Source: Terriglobus albidus
Lineage (GTDB): Bacteria > Acidobacteriota > Terriglobia > Terriglobales > Acidobacteriaceae
Reading direction: 5' to 3'
Length of the DNA stretch: 64,000 bases
Assembly: GCF_025685425.1 (NCBI RefSeq)
Contig: NZ_JAGTAS010000054.1
Location: 124,001-188,000 of the forward strand
Under the pieces are notes generated by a model. The model worked only from the letters and a program-made list of their open reading frames with translations, was not told the origin of the DNA and ran no database searches. Positions 26,983 through 35,424 of the stretch are shown here, one piece after another (position 1 is the stretch's first letter; every line of letters begins with the position of its first letter). The position numbers were made by a program, and so were the translations under genes.

Positions 26983-27027
26983 GTCTTGCTTAAGGGGACG
27001 GCTTGAAGCCGTGCCCTTAAGCAAGAC
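26983..27027. repeat. 45-bp inverted repeat (GTCTTGCTTAAGGG module)
   Basis: Arms GTCTTGCTTAAGGG and CCCTTAAGCAAGAC enclose GACGGCTT/AAGCCGT. It is the same module as the middle arms of the element at 5614-6006. It lies in the 26817-27075 gap and may terminate the patatin transcript. Confidence 0.6.
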
Positions 27028-27075
27028 AAAAGCTAAAACAAACAAATCGCAGAATCGAGATTTAGCGAAGTACTC

Positions 27076-30000
27076 CTACTGCACATGCTCTTTCACCCAA
27101 TCCTGAATCTCCTTTTTCAGAATGATGTGTTCGCCCAGCCGGCGATAGCTTTCAAACTGCGACTCGCTAAAGAACTGATCGAGAGTCGTATCAAAGGGAA
27201 AGGCCGGATGCACACGGTGGTAGTTCAGGATGTCCGCCGGCTCATCACCCGTGAGAGTGCTCTTCAGATAGAGCAGCTTTCCGGAGGGCTCGCCCCTCTT
27301 GTCTTCGGGATAGTAGATATCTGCCTCCAACGCGTGAAACAGATTGCCTGGAAAATGTTTGAACTTGAGCAGACCTTCCGCCCCCGAAGGCTGGTGCTGG
27401 TCCGGAGGTGAGGGGGCGGTAGCATCGACAGTAGGCTCGACGATCTCAACCTGCAGCGGTTTACTCTCGTTTGGTTTTGCCGGCGCTTTATCGGCGGCTG
27501 CGCGTTCTCCTTCGGGCGCCGGATAATCCACCGTATTGGTGATGCGGATCTCGATGCCGAAGTCCAGGCGTACCTTGCGAATCGCCATGCCAATACCTTC
27601 AAACCGTAGTGCACCATCCGCCTCTGCATCGCAGACAATCACGGTCCGGCAGCGCCGGCGCAGCAACTCATAAAGCCCCATGTTCTCGAAGTGGCCACCG
27701 TCGGAGAGATACACATATCCTGCGGTATCGTTCGTCACTCCCCAAAGCTCTTTGACCAGTTGCGCCAGTCCATTACGCGGATAATCGGGAATTCCAGAGC
27801 GGCGCGGGTTCCTGATCCACCAGCCCAGGCGAACGTTGAAGACCGTCATCAGGAAGGCCATCGCTTTGCTGGAATGGAAGCCCATGTTGGGCGAAGCCGC
27901 TGCTCCGGAGATAGCGACGGCGCTTGCAACCGTAATGCCCTTGCCCCATTTGATGTGAGCGATGGTGGGGACAAAGCCGTTATATTGCAGCTTCTCGTCA
28001 GTACCGTCAGTCCAACCGGTCGAGTATCCGGAGTAGAGCGGCGTGATCGCAAAGCTGGCCGCCTTCCGCTCTTGATACGCCAGGTCGCGCCCGGTGGTGA
28101 GATTGAGGGCGGTACAGAAGATGGGGAATGGCCCCTGATAGGAGCCGGGCTGATTGTTGAGATCTACCCAGGAAGAAGGCACCAGATCTCTGACCCGCAG
28201 CCGGCCGTCTTCGACATCGAAACCCGTAAATCGATTCGGAACGCGGTTTGGGTTCGACGCTCCGGCATAGCAGCGCGCCAGGCGGTCACGGTAGAACGCG
28301 TTCATCGAGAACTCATTGATGTCGATGCGGCTGCTGAAGAAGAATGCTGTCGCCACCATCGCCAGAAGCAGCCATGCCCACCGGGAGGTCACCTCCATCA
28401 CCACCTTTTGATCGCCACCTTCAAGTAACCAACTGATCAGCGTGGCCAACAGAATGAACAGGCCGGCAATGAAGATAGGCGGGGCGATTTTGACGACCAG
28501 CTCAGCGGGATTCCAGCTACCGCCCTGACCTGGAGCATCAGGATCGTCATTGGGCTTACCGCTCGTCAAACGGCTCTTGCCCAGCAGAACGCCCGAGATT
28601 GTACTGACAACCCATGTGCTCCAGACTGCATACTTCACAATCACCTGCTGTGCAATCAGTTCCGATACATAGCGTCCGAGCAACGAAACGCCAAACAAGG
28701 CGAACCATACCACGCCATATTGCACCGAGACGGCGCGCAGCCGTGCGACCCACTCCCGCTGCGCGCTGCCGAAGAGCGTGCCCATCAGACCGGTGCAGAG
28801 CTCCAGCGAGATGAAAGGAACCGCCAACAGCAACGAAGGAAGAACGGCGATGCCCAGCGAGGCAATCAGTTTCTGATGCACGAGGAAGGTTCCCACAAAG
28901 AACAGATACCCAATGCCGTAAAGCAGCACGATGCAGAAGATACCGCCAAAGAGTGGAAACAGAAGGGAGAGGGCCTTCCACCGAGCCGTGGCCGATTCCT
29001 TGTGCGCAGTCCAGATAGCTAAGCAGAAGAGGATGCACAACACCGGAAAGACGTCGTAGAGCCAGATCAAAGGAGACTCGTCCATCCGCGATGCCTCCGG
29101 CGTAATGAGGTGGCGATCCACGTACGCCTGATGGGTCGCCTCACACGGAATCCATTTAGCCTTGAGCACCGCTGGGACACTGCACTTGGGTTTGTAGTCA
29201 GACCAGGCGCGGGCAAGGCGCAGATCATTCTGTGATGGAGCAGGTTTGCAGCTATCCCCGCGGTCTTTACAGATGGTCCACTCGGCCTTGGTCGTATCGG
29301 AGTTCGTCTGGACGATCACCCGGTCTGAGGGCGACTGCGGTCTCGGCCACTGCGCATAAGCGCGATTGGCCCGCCTGCTGAACTGTGATCCGCCTGGCAC
29401 CGAAAGCTTGTACACCACGGGTGCAACACAGACTGCGAGCAACAGCCAGCTAGTCACAATCGCATGCACGTGCCATGGGTGCGTGCGGTCACCGCAACAA
29501 GCCTTCCGCGTCTTCTTATCGGCCTCTGTAACGGCATCGCAGAACCGCGGGAAGGCATACCAGAGCACTCCGGCCGCCCAAAGTGCGGCGCCCGCAAGAA
29601 GCGCAAAGATCAGCACACGGACCGTGAGGCTGCCTACACTGCCGACACCAAGGTTGCGCACCACCCACTCCGTCACTGCGACATGGGGCAAGAGCAGAAG
29701 CACCATGATGGCGGAGATCAGAATCACGAGGTTGAGCAGCATGTTGCGAACCCAAACGGTAAAGATGGTCCACACATCGGCTCCGAAGAGACTGACGGAA
29801 GGCGATAGATAGTTCGAGTAACGGCGCAGCCAGCGGATAGGCTCCGGCGGAATCACGCGTCCGGAGCCCACGGCAGGAATGGGAACCATCTTCTGCTGCA
29901 CACTTCCGAGTCCCTCGCGTTTGATCCACGACGCCAGAAACTGATGAATATAGCCGCCGCCGGAGACGCTGGAGAGGTAGGCAATCTCTCCCAGCTTCTG

Positions 30001-30477
30001 CAGTTGCGCCAGCCCCTGGAGAACGCCGAGATTGAACGTCGCACTGCGAATGCCTCCGCCCGAGAGACATACCCCGACGTCGCGCACCGTCTTCGCACGT
30101 TCGTACACATCGGTCGTCGTGTCCGCTTGATCAATCAGGCGTTTGCCTGGATCCTTTGGATCGAGCCGGGCCTTGAACTCCTGCTCGAGCAGCCATTTTC
30201 CGGGCGTGTATTGCGTGAGCAGAGCGATCCTCGATTGCAGATCGGGGTGACACTGGAAGTTGCGGATCAGTGCAGCTTCATCCAGGAACTCCCCGCGAAG
30301 GGCGTCTTCCGTGCCGGCATAGGTACCGCTTTCGAGAAGCTGGACGATCTCAGGGCAGCACGGGTGTTTGGCGTCTCCACAACACATCGCAATCGCGGTC
30401 TGCGCAAGCCGTTTGCGGTATTGCTGATCGGAATCGAGGGAAGGTGCATTCGGCTGGGAAGAATACGAATCTGACAT
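27076..30477 (-). CDS. Large membrane patatin-like phospholipase
   Basis: The protein has 1,133 residues. A patatin fold is split by a membrane section. The oxyanion loop CLSGGGIRSATFNLGVLQGL and nucleophile box SSVSGGGY lie near residues 135-175. The catalytic Asp box LSDGGHFENMGLYELL is near residue 925, and about 10 hydrophobic helices lie between residues 245 and 760. Patatins hydrolyse acyl chains from membrane lipids. The length is far above that of soluble patatins because of the membrane insertion. The ATG at 30477 is preferred over 30519, giving MSDSYSSQPN with AGAGAG upstream. It is divergent from the PLD-like gene across a 294-bp gap. Confidence 0.85.
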   Translation of the reverse strand: MSDSYSSQPNAPSLDSDQQYRKRLAQTAIAMCCGDAKHPCCPEIVQLLESGTYAGTEDALRGEFLDEAALIRNFQCHPDLQSRIALLTQYTPGKWLLEQEFKARLDPKDPGKRLIDQADTTTDVYERAKTVRDVGVCLSGGGIRSATFNLGVLQGLAQLQKLGEIAYLSSVSGGGYIHQFLASWIKREGLGSVQQKMVPIPAVGSGRVIPPEPIRWLRRYSNYLSPSVSLFGADVWTIFTVWVRNMLLNLVILISAIMVLLLLPHVAVTEWVVRNLGVGSVGSLTVRVLIFALLAGAALWAAGVLWYAFPRFCDAVTEADKKTRKACCGDRTHPWHVHAIVTSWLLLAVCVAPVVYKLSVPGGSQFSRRANRAYAQWPRPQSPSDRVIVQTNSDTTKAEWTICKDRGDSCKPAPSQNDLRLARAWSDYKPKCSVPAVLKAKWIPCEATHQAYVDRHLITPEASRMDESPLIWLYDVFPVLCILFCLAIWTAHKESATARWKALSLLFPLFGGIFCIVLLYGIGYLFFVGTFLVHQKLIASLGIAVLPSLLLAVPFISLELCTGLMGTLFGSAQREWVARLRAVSVQYGVVWFALFGVSLLGRYVSELIAQQVIVKYAVWSTWVVSTISGVLLGKSRLTSGKPNDDPDAPGQGGSWNPAELVVKIAPPIFIAGLFILLATLISWLLEGGDQKVVMEVTSRWAWLLLAMVATAFFFSSRIDINEFSMNAFYRDRLARCYAGASNPNRVPNRFTGFDVEDGRLRVRDLVPSSWVDLNNQPGSYQGPFPIFCTALNLTTGRDLAYQERKAASFAITPLYSGYSTGWTDGTDEKLQYNGFVPTIAHIKWGKGITVASAVAISGAAASPNMGFHSSKAMAFLMTVFNVRLGWWIRNPRRSGIPDYPRNGLAQLVKELWGVTNDTAGYVYLSDGGHFENMGLYELLRRRCRTVIVCDAEADGALRFEGIGMAIRKVRLDFGIEIRITNTVDYPAPEGERAAADKAPAKPNESKPLQVEIVEPTVDATAPSPPDQHQPSGAEGLLKFKHFPGNLFHALEADIYYPEDKRGEPSGKLLYLKSTLTGDEPADILNYHRVHPAFPFDTTLDQFFSESQFESYRRLGEHIILKKEIQDWVKEHVQ

Positions 30478-30771
30478 GATGCTCTCTCTTGGACAAATAA
30501 GGACGACGACACAGCTCAAGGCTGCCGGGAATACAAGAGATCAGGGAGAAAGGGGAGGGCCCGTAGCGAAGCTGCCACAACACGGCGGCAACTTATATAG
30601 GTCTGTTTTGAACTCCACCCACTATGGCCCACCGGTCCGGCCTCGTCAAGTATTCACATAGCGCATGAAGACGAAGCCGGACGCGATGCTACACTGTCCG
30701 CGTTCACGGTATTCATCTGTTTGTAGCGGCCCGCTTGTATAGATGTGTCTGCCTGTCTTGAGGAGGAGTTG

Positions 30772-32670
30772 ATGGCAGTCGTTACCGCAACCAAAGGTTC
30801 ATTCTCTGTCAAAGCCTATATCGGCGATTCGAAAACTCTGCTGGCCTTTAACTTTGCAAGTGCCGCCGATGCCAAAAATCTGGCCGGTTTCAGCATCTAC
30901 TGCCAGCCGCCCAGTGGCGCGAAGCCGTATTACCTCTCCAACAACCTGCGCTTCGCACTTCCTGCCAATCACGCGCAGGTTGCCAGTGAGCCCCCTACCT
31001 CGACAGCCAACGCTCCCGTCCAGAAGTACCGCTGGGTAGCGTTCCCTGGACTGATGCATGGCGGCACCCAACCTCCGGCGGGCGACTACCTTTATACGGT
31101 CACGCCCAGGTTCTTCGATGGCAACGGAACGATGCTTCCCATCGACTCCAGCCGTGCGGCCACGGTTAAGGTGCCCGTCGGCCCCTTCGCCAAAGGTGCG
31201 CTGACGATTGGTTTCACACGCGGCTACATGCAATCGCAGGCGTATGCCCACCACTTCGGTACAGCCACACGCATCGAACCCGCAAATCGCGGCCTGCAGT
31301 ACAACACCTCCGCGCAGGCCGGAACCAATGCGCAGGGCACACCCTGCACCTATAACGACATCTATGCCTGGATGGGAGCCTCGGCCCGCAAGCTGGTCTT
31401 TGATCTGTTAAGCGATGTGGAAAATGATGACTCACTCACGCTCGATGTCTTTGCCTACGACCTCGATGAACCGGACATCGTCACCATCTTTCTGAAGCTG
31501 GCTGCCCAGGGTAAGGTCCGCATGATTCTGGACGATGCGACTCTGCACATTCAGCACACGGATTCGAAGACGCACAAGACGATCACGCCGCTGGAGGTGC
31601 CCTTCGCGCAACAGTTCCAGGCGATGGCCAAGGCGCCGGCGGCTCTGGTGCGCGGATGCTTCGATCGCTACTCGCACGACAAGATCTTCATCCTCTCGAA
31701 GAACGGCAGCCCGATTCGGGTGTTAACCGGCTCGACGAACTTCTCGGTCACCGGACTCTACGTCAACGCCAACCACGTGCTGGTCTTTGACGACCCAGGT
31801 GTGGCTCAGCATTACTCAGATGTCTTCGAGCAAAGCTGGACGCTGCTGCAGCAGTATCCGAATCAGTCGCAGGCTGCTGCTTCGACCTTTGCCGCCACGC
31901 CATTGGCAGAGCAGCCGTTTACTCCCACCGGCCGGCGTGTACCGCAGATGAGCGTCACCTTCTCGCCACATACGCTCGACACCACCCAGAGCCTGCTGAG
32001 CGCCATCTCTGACCGCATCACCAGCGAAGCGCAGGCAGACAAAGGAAACGTCATCTTCGCGGTGATGCAATTGACCGGCAGCAACACCCCGGTCTACAAC
32101 ACGCTGGACGCCATCCACAACACAAGCACGCTCTACAGCTACGGCATCTCCGATGCCCCCGAGGGCACGTACCTTTACAAACCGGGTTCTCCGAACGGTG
32201 TTCTGGTTACGGGCAGGCCAGGTAAGACAACGCTACCGCCTCCCTTCGACCAGGTGCCGACACCACCGGGACACGAGGTCCACGACAAGTTCGTTGTTTG
32301 CGGACTGAACGGAGACGATCCGGTGGTTTACTGCGGATCTTCCAATCTGGCCACAGGAGGCGAGCAGCAGAACGGCGACAACCTGCTGCAGATTCACGAC
32401 GCCGATGTAGCCACTGCCTTTGCGATCGAGGCGCTGCTGCTGGTGGACCACTATAGCTTCCTCAATCGCTACGCCAATCCCAAGAAGCCGCACGCGGCGA
32501 TGAAGACGACGATCAAAGCTGCCACGAAGAAAGCTGCAAAGAAGACGTCTAAGAAAGCTACCGTGAAAAAAACTGCGGTAAAGACGACAGCGAAGAAAGT
32601 GGCGAAGAAGGCCATCAAGAAAGCTGCAAAGAAAACAACCAGGAATGCTTCGGAGAAGACCCTAAAGTAG
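30772..32670 (+). CDS. PLD-like protein with lysine-rich histone-like tail
   Basis: The protein has 632 residues from an ATG with GAGGAGG 5 bp upstream. Two phospholipase D half-sites are present: SHDKIFIL...GSTN near residue 305 and VHDKFVVC...GSSN near residue 510. In both, the gap from His to GSxN is 18 residues and the usual Asp after HxK is Ser or Gly, so this is a variant PLD subfamily. The last 60 residues are repeats of AKKA/KKTA, like histone H1 or AlgP tails, which bind polyanions. There is no signal peptide. Substrate could be phospholipid or nucleic acid. It is probably cotranscribed with the small gene at 32695. Confidence 0.8.
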   Translation: MAVVTATKGSFSVKAYIGDSKTLLAFNFASAADAKNLAGFSIYCQPPSGAKPYYLSNNLRFALPANHAQVASEPPTSTANAPVQKYRWVAFPGLMHGGTQPPAGDYLYTVTPRFFDGNGTMLPIDSSRAATVKVPVGPFAKGALTIGFTRGYMQSQAYAHHFGTATRIEPANRGLQYNTSAQAGTNAQGTPCTYNDIYAWMGASARKLVFDLLSDVENDDSLTLDVFAYDLDEPDIVTIFLKLAAQGKVRMILDDATLHIQHTDSKTHKTITPLEVPFAQQFQAMAKAPAALVRGCFDRYSHDKIFILSKNGSPIRVLTGSTNFSVTGLYVNANHVLVFDDPGVAQHYSDVFEQSWTLLQQYPNQSQAAASTFAATPLAEQPFTPTGRRVPQMSVTFSPHTLDTTQSLLSAISDRITSEAQADKGNVIFAVMQLTGSNTPVYNTLDAIHNTSTLYSYGISDAPEGTYLYKPGSPNGVLVTGRPGKTTLPPPFDQVPTPPGHEVHDKFVVCGLNGDDPVVYCGSSNLATGGEQQNGDNLLQIHDADVATAFAIEALLLVDHYSFLNRYANPKKPHAAMKTTIKAATKKAAKKTSKKATVKKTAVKTTAKKVAKKAIKKAAKKTTRNASEKTLK

Positions 32671-32694
32671 GTTGATAACCGGAAGGAGACCCGT

Positions 32695-32889
32695 ATGGCA
32701 CCGCGCAAACCGAAGACCGCCGCACCAGTATCGACGCCTCAACCCCAACCGCTGCTTGCGGCGCAGCCGCAATCTGCTCAAGCGGCAGCGGCGCAGAAGG
32801 GATTATTTCTCTACACCGATGATTCCTGGTCGCAGGACTACTTCAATAAGAACGACCTGCATTTTATTGAGCGGGAGTTGTTTGGGTAG
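32695..32889 (+). CDS. Small unknown protein downstream of the PLD-like gene
   Basis: The protein has 64 residues and starts 24 bp after the PLD stop with a strong AGGAG site. The N-terminal two thirds are Pro/Ala/Gln-rich and probably disordered (PQPQPLLAAQPQSAQAAAA). The end is a compact aromatic-acidic segment (GLFLYTDDSWSQDYFNKNDLHFIERELF). I do not recognise a family. Position and ribosome site argue that it is a real member of the PLD operon. Confidence 0.6.
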   Translation: MAPRKPKTAAPVSTPQPQPLLAAQPQSAQAAAAQKGLFLYTDDSWSQDYFNKNDLHFIERELFG

Positions 32890-33013
32890 AGCAAGCCGCA
32901 GAGCGCGGCTTACCCTACTCAATAGCGGGGACGTTCGCGCATGGAAGACGCAGTTCAGACAATGGTTGCAGGTTGACCGGTTCCGGGAAACGATCACGAT
33001 CCATAAACATTAA

Positions 33014-33120
33014 GCCCGCTCTATCGATCCTCCTATAGAGCGGGCCTTCAGCCCTTCTCCTCATTTCTTATCTCAAACCTGGGCCTGCAGCCCAGGCTGG
33101 TATAGAGCGCGCCTTCAGCA
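33014..33120. repeat. Hairpin plus GC palindrome cluster between convergent genes
   Basis: A strong hairpin GCCCGCTCTAT...ATAGAGCGGGC at 33014-33045 can terminate the PLD transcript. It merges into GGGCCTTCAGCCC, CCTGGGC..GCCCAGG and GCGCGCCTTCAGC, the same order as at 10934-11020. Confidence 0.65.
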
Positions 33121-33142
33121 CTTTGAAGTCATAAAGGCCGTA

Positions 33143-34519
33143 TCACCTCTCCTGCATGATGCGGTCGCGGCTCTCGCGCTTCGCTCGGTTCGACCATCCC
33201 AGACGCAGGCCGAGGTAGCCCGCAGCTAACAGAGCTGCGAAGAGCATGGCGATCAGGCGGTTGTAGTAGACCAAACTTGCGAGGCAGATGCCTGCTGCGA
33301 TCAGAGTCCAGATGGGCAGCAGCGGGTAGAGCGGAGCGCGGAAGGGGCGTGCCATCGCAGGCTCGCTCTTTCGCAGGCGGAAGAGGGCGAGCATGCTGAC
33401 GATGTACATCACCAGCGCTCCCAGCACCGACATGGTGACGATGTTGGCGGTCAGCGGCTGCCCGCCGAACTGGATCCAGTTGTCACTATAGATCGCCGCG
33501 ATACCAACAACTCCGCCGGCGAGAATAGCGATATGCGGTGTGCGGAAGCGTGGATGGATCTTGCCGAGAAACGCCGGGAGATAGCCGGCTCGGGCCAGGG
33601 CGAAGATCTGGCGGGAGTAGCCGAAGACGATACCGTGCAGAGAAGCCACCAGACCGAAGAGCCCGAGCCAGACCAGCATGTGCAACCATCCGCTGCTGCC
33701 GCCGACGACGATCTTCATCGCCTGCGGTAGCGGATCATTGATATTGGCCAGCACGGTCCAGTCGCCGACTCCACCGGCGAAGACCATTACGCCTAAGGCA
33801 AGGATCAGAAGCGTGACGATGCCGCCGATGTAAGCGATGGGAATGGAGCGTGCCGGTCGCTTTACCTCTTCTGCCGCCATTGCTACACCTTCAATGGCAA
33901 GGAAGAACCAGATAGCGAACGGCACTGCGGCAAACATGCCGACGACCGTATGTGGTGTGAGGTGATCGTGACCGGCCCAGCCATGGGCGAGGAAGTTCGT
34001 CAGGTGGAAGCCGGGAGCAACCACAGCCATGAAGACCAGCAGCTCTATGATGGCGAGCACCGTCACCATCAGCTCAAAGCTGGCAGCGACGTGGACGCCG
34101 AGGATATTGATCGCCATGAAGAGCAGGTAGGCGAGTACAGCGGCGTGCTTGGGAGCGAGGCCGGGGAACTGCACATGAAGATAGGCTCCAATGGCCAGCG
34201 CGATGGCAGGCGGAGCGAAGACGAACTCCACCAGCGTGGCTGCAGCGGCGATGTAACCACCGGTGTCTCCGAAGGCGCGTTGTGCATAGGCAAATGGACC
34301 GCCGGCGTGTGGGATCGCCGTGGTGAGCTCGGTGAAGCTAAAGATGAAGGCTGCATACATGGTCGCGACCAGGACGGTGACCAGAAGAAAGCCAAGTGTA
34401 CCGGCGCTGGCCCAGCCGTAGCTCCAGCCGAAGTATTCGCCGGAGATGACGAGGCCGACAGCAATTCCCCAGAGCTGCCAGGTGTTGAGCGTGGCTTTCA
34501 GATGCGAGTGATCTTCCAA
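33143..34519 (-). CDS. Ethanolamine/amino-acid permease (APC superfamily)
   Basis: The protein has 458 residues with about twelve membrane helices. The N-terminal LNTWQLWGIAVGLVISGEYFGWSYGWASAGTLG is characteristic of the Eat ethanolamine permease family, and the APC helix-3/loop pattern (TELTTAIPHAGGPFAYAQRAFGDTGGY) is intact. It imports ethanolamine or a small amine or amino acid with cation coupling. The start is a TTG at 34519 with GAGG 5 bp upstream. No ethanolamine ammonia-lyase genes are nearby, so the substrate is uncertain. Monocistronic. Confidence 0.85.
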   Translation of the reverse strand: MEDHSHLKATLNTWQLWGIAVGLVISGEYFGWSYGWASAGTLGFLLVTVLVATMYAAFIFSFTELTTAIPHAGGPFAYAQRAFGDTGGYIAAAATLVEFVFAPPAIALAIGAYLHVQFPGLAPKHAAVLAYLLFMAINILGVHVAASFELMVTVLAIIELLVFMAVVAPGFHLTNFLAHGWAGHDHLTPHTVVGMFAAVPFAIWFFLAIEGVAMAAEEVKRPARSIPIAYIGGIVTLLILALGVMVFAGGVGDWTVLANINDPLPQAMKIVVGGSSGWLHMLVWLGLFGLVASLHGIVFGYSRQIFALARAGYLPAFLGKIHPRFRTPHIAILAGGVVGIAAIYSDNWIQFGGQPLTANIVTMSVLGALVMYIVSMLALFRLRKSEPAMARPFRAPLYPLLPIWTLIAAGICLASLVYYNRLIAMLFAALLAAGYLGLRLGWSNRAKRESRDRIMQER

Positions 34520-35064
34520 GGTCGCCTCGTTGCGATGCGTATGATGTTTGAGCTTATCTGATTTGTCATCCCGTAGGTGTGAGTTGATTTCGGTATCTAA
34601 TTGTTTTGGAAGAGGTTAAATAGCCACATTACGACTGTGCAGATACTGTGCAGGACATTTGTGCAGGTTTGGCTAATTTTTTAGTCCAAGAGCGATGTGG
34701 CGATGTGTATGTGCAACCGTAGAGCGAGGGCTGGAGAGCCGCATTCCAATGAAGCGAGCCTTCATTTCTTCGCCAACTGTTCCAGTGAGTCGCATTTGTC
34801 ATTAGAAGGTAGCAGCGCATCGCCCAGCGATGCATCGGCTTTCTTACCTTCTCAACAGCAGTGGATCTGATTGATGACTGCCATAGCTGATTTTGCGACT
34901 GAGAATAAGCTTGTGCGATAGCCATGGGACTAGGGCCAACCACTTTTCCGTAGATGCGGCAACATGAACGGCGGGGGCGGAGATTCGTCCCGTGGGAATA
35001 CCCGCGGAAGTTCCTGCTCTGGCTCTCATGGAATCTGGATCAATGCGGCGTCCCGAAGGAAGGA
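34520..35064. other. 545-bp interval without a recognised gene
   Basis: It holds the upstream region of the permease. A 104-codon minus-strand frame at 34629-34943 lacks a recognisable ribosome site and family. The sequence may contain decayed mobile-element material, given its position at the edge of the accessory region, but I see no intact structure. Confidence 0.4.
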
Positions 35065-35403
35065 TTAACGATGCTGATCAGAGGGGGCAAAAAGCATTTC
35101 CTTAGGATTGGCGGGATTGATCCTAACGACAACCGCTCGGTTTTCTGAGAAATTCAGAGCATAACTCTTGGCTGATCTACGCAGAAAGAACGGCACGTCG
35201 TCCTCTCCCTGCTGTGAGCCTCCATTGGCAACAATCTGATAGTGGACCTTCACGCTTGGACATCCTATGTCCGGGTCTATGACTGTCGAGTCCAAGACAG
35301 TGGCTGTGCTGCGGTTCCATCGCAAGCTCTTGAGGAACCGTATAGCGCGTAACACACTCTTGAAGAGAAACATCAGAGCAATATCGAGTACGAAGCCACC
35401 CAT
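35065..35403 (-). CDS. DUF3592-like small protein downstream of an RHS gene
   Basis: The protein has 112 residues with GGAGG upstream of the ATG at 35403. An N-terminal hydrophobic anchor (VLDIALMFLFKSVLRAI) is followed by a beta-rich domain (STATVLDSTVIDPDIGCPSVKVHYQI ... VVVRINPANPKEMLF) resembling DUF3592. It starts 21 bp after the RHS stop. That position is often occupied by the immunity gene for an RHS C-terminal toxin, so an immunity role is possible. The matching RHS C-terminus has no toxin domain I can name. Confidence 0.65.
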   Translation of the reverse strand: MGGFVLDIALMFLFKSVLRAIRFLKSLRWNRSTATVLDSTVIDPDIGCPSVKVHYQIVANGGSQQGEDDVPFFLRRSAKSYALNFSENRAVVVRINPANPKEMLFAPSDQHR

Positions 35404-35424
35404 TCGATCAGCCCTCCTTATACC

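Noticed and set aside
27076-32670. CBASS-type defence system based on the patatin
   Set aside because: No nucleotidyltransferase or accessory CBASS gene is adjacent.
34629-34943. 104-codon minus-strand frame in a gap
   Set aside because: No ribosome site, atypical composition, no family; kept only as part of the unassigned interval.
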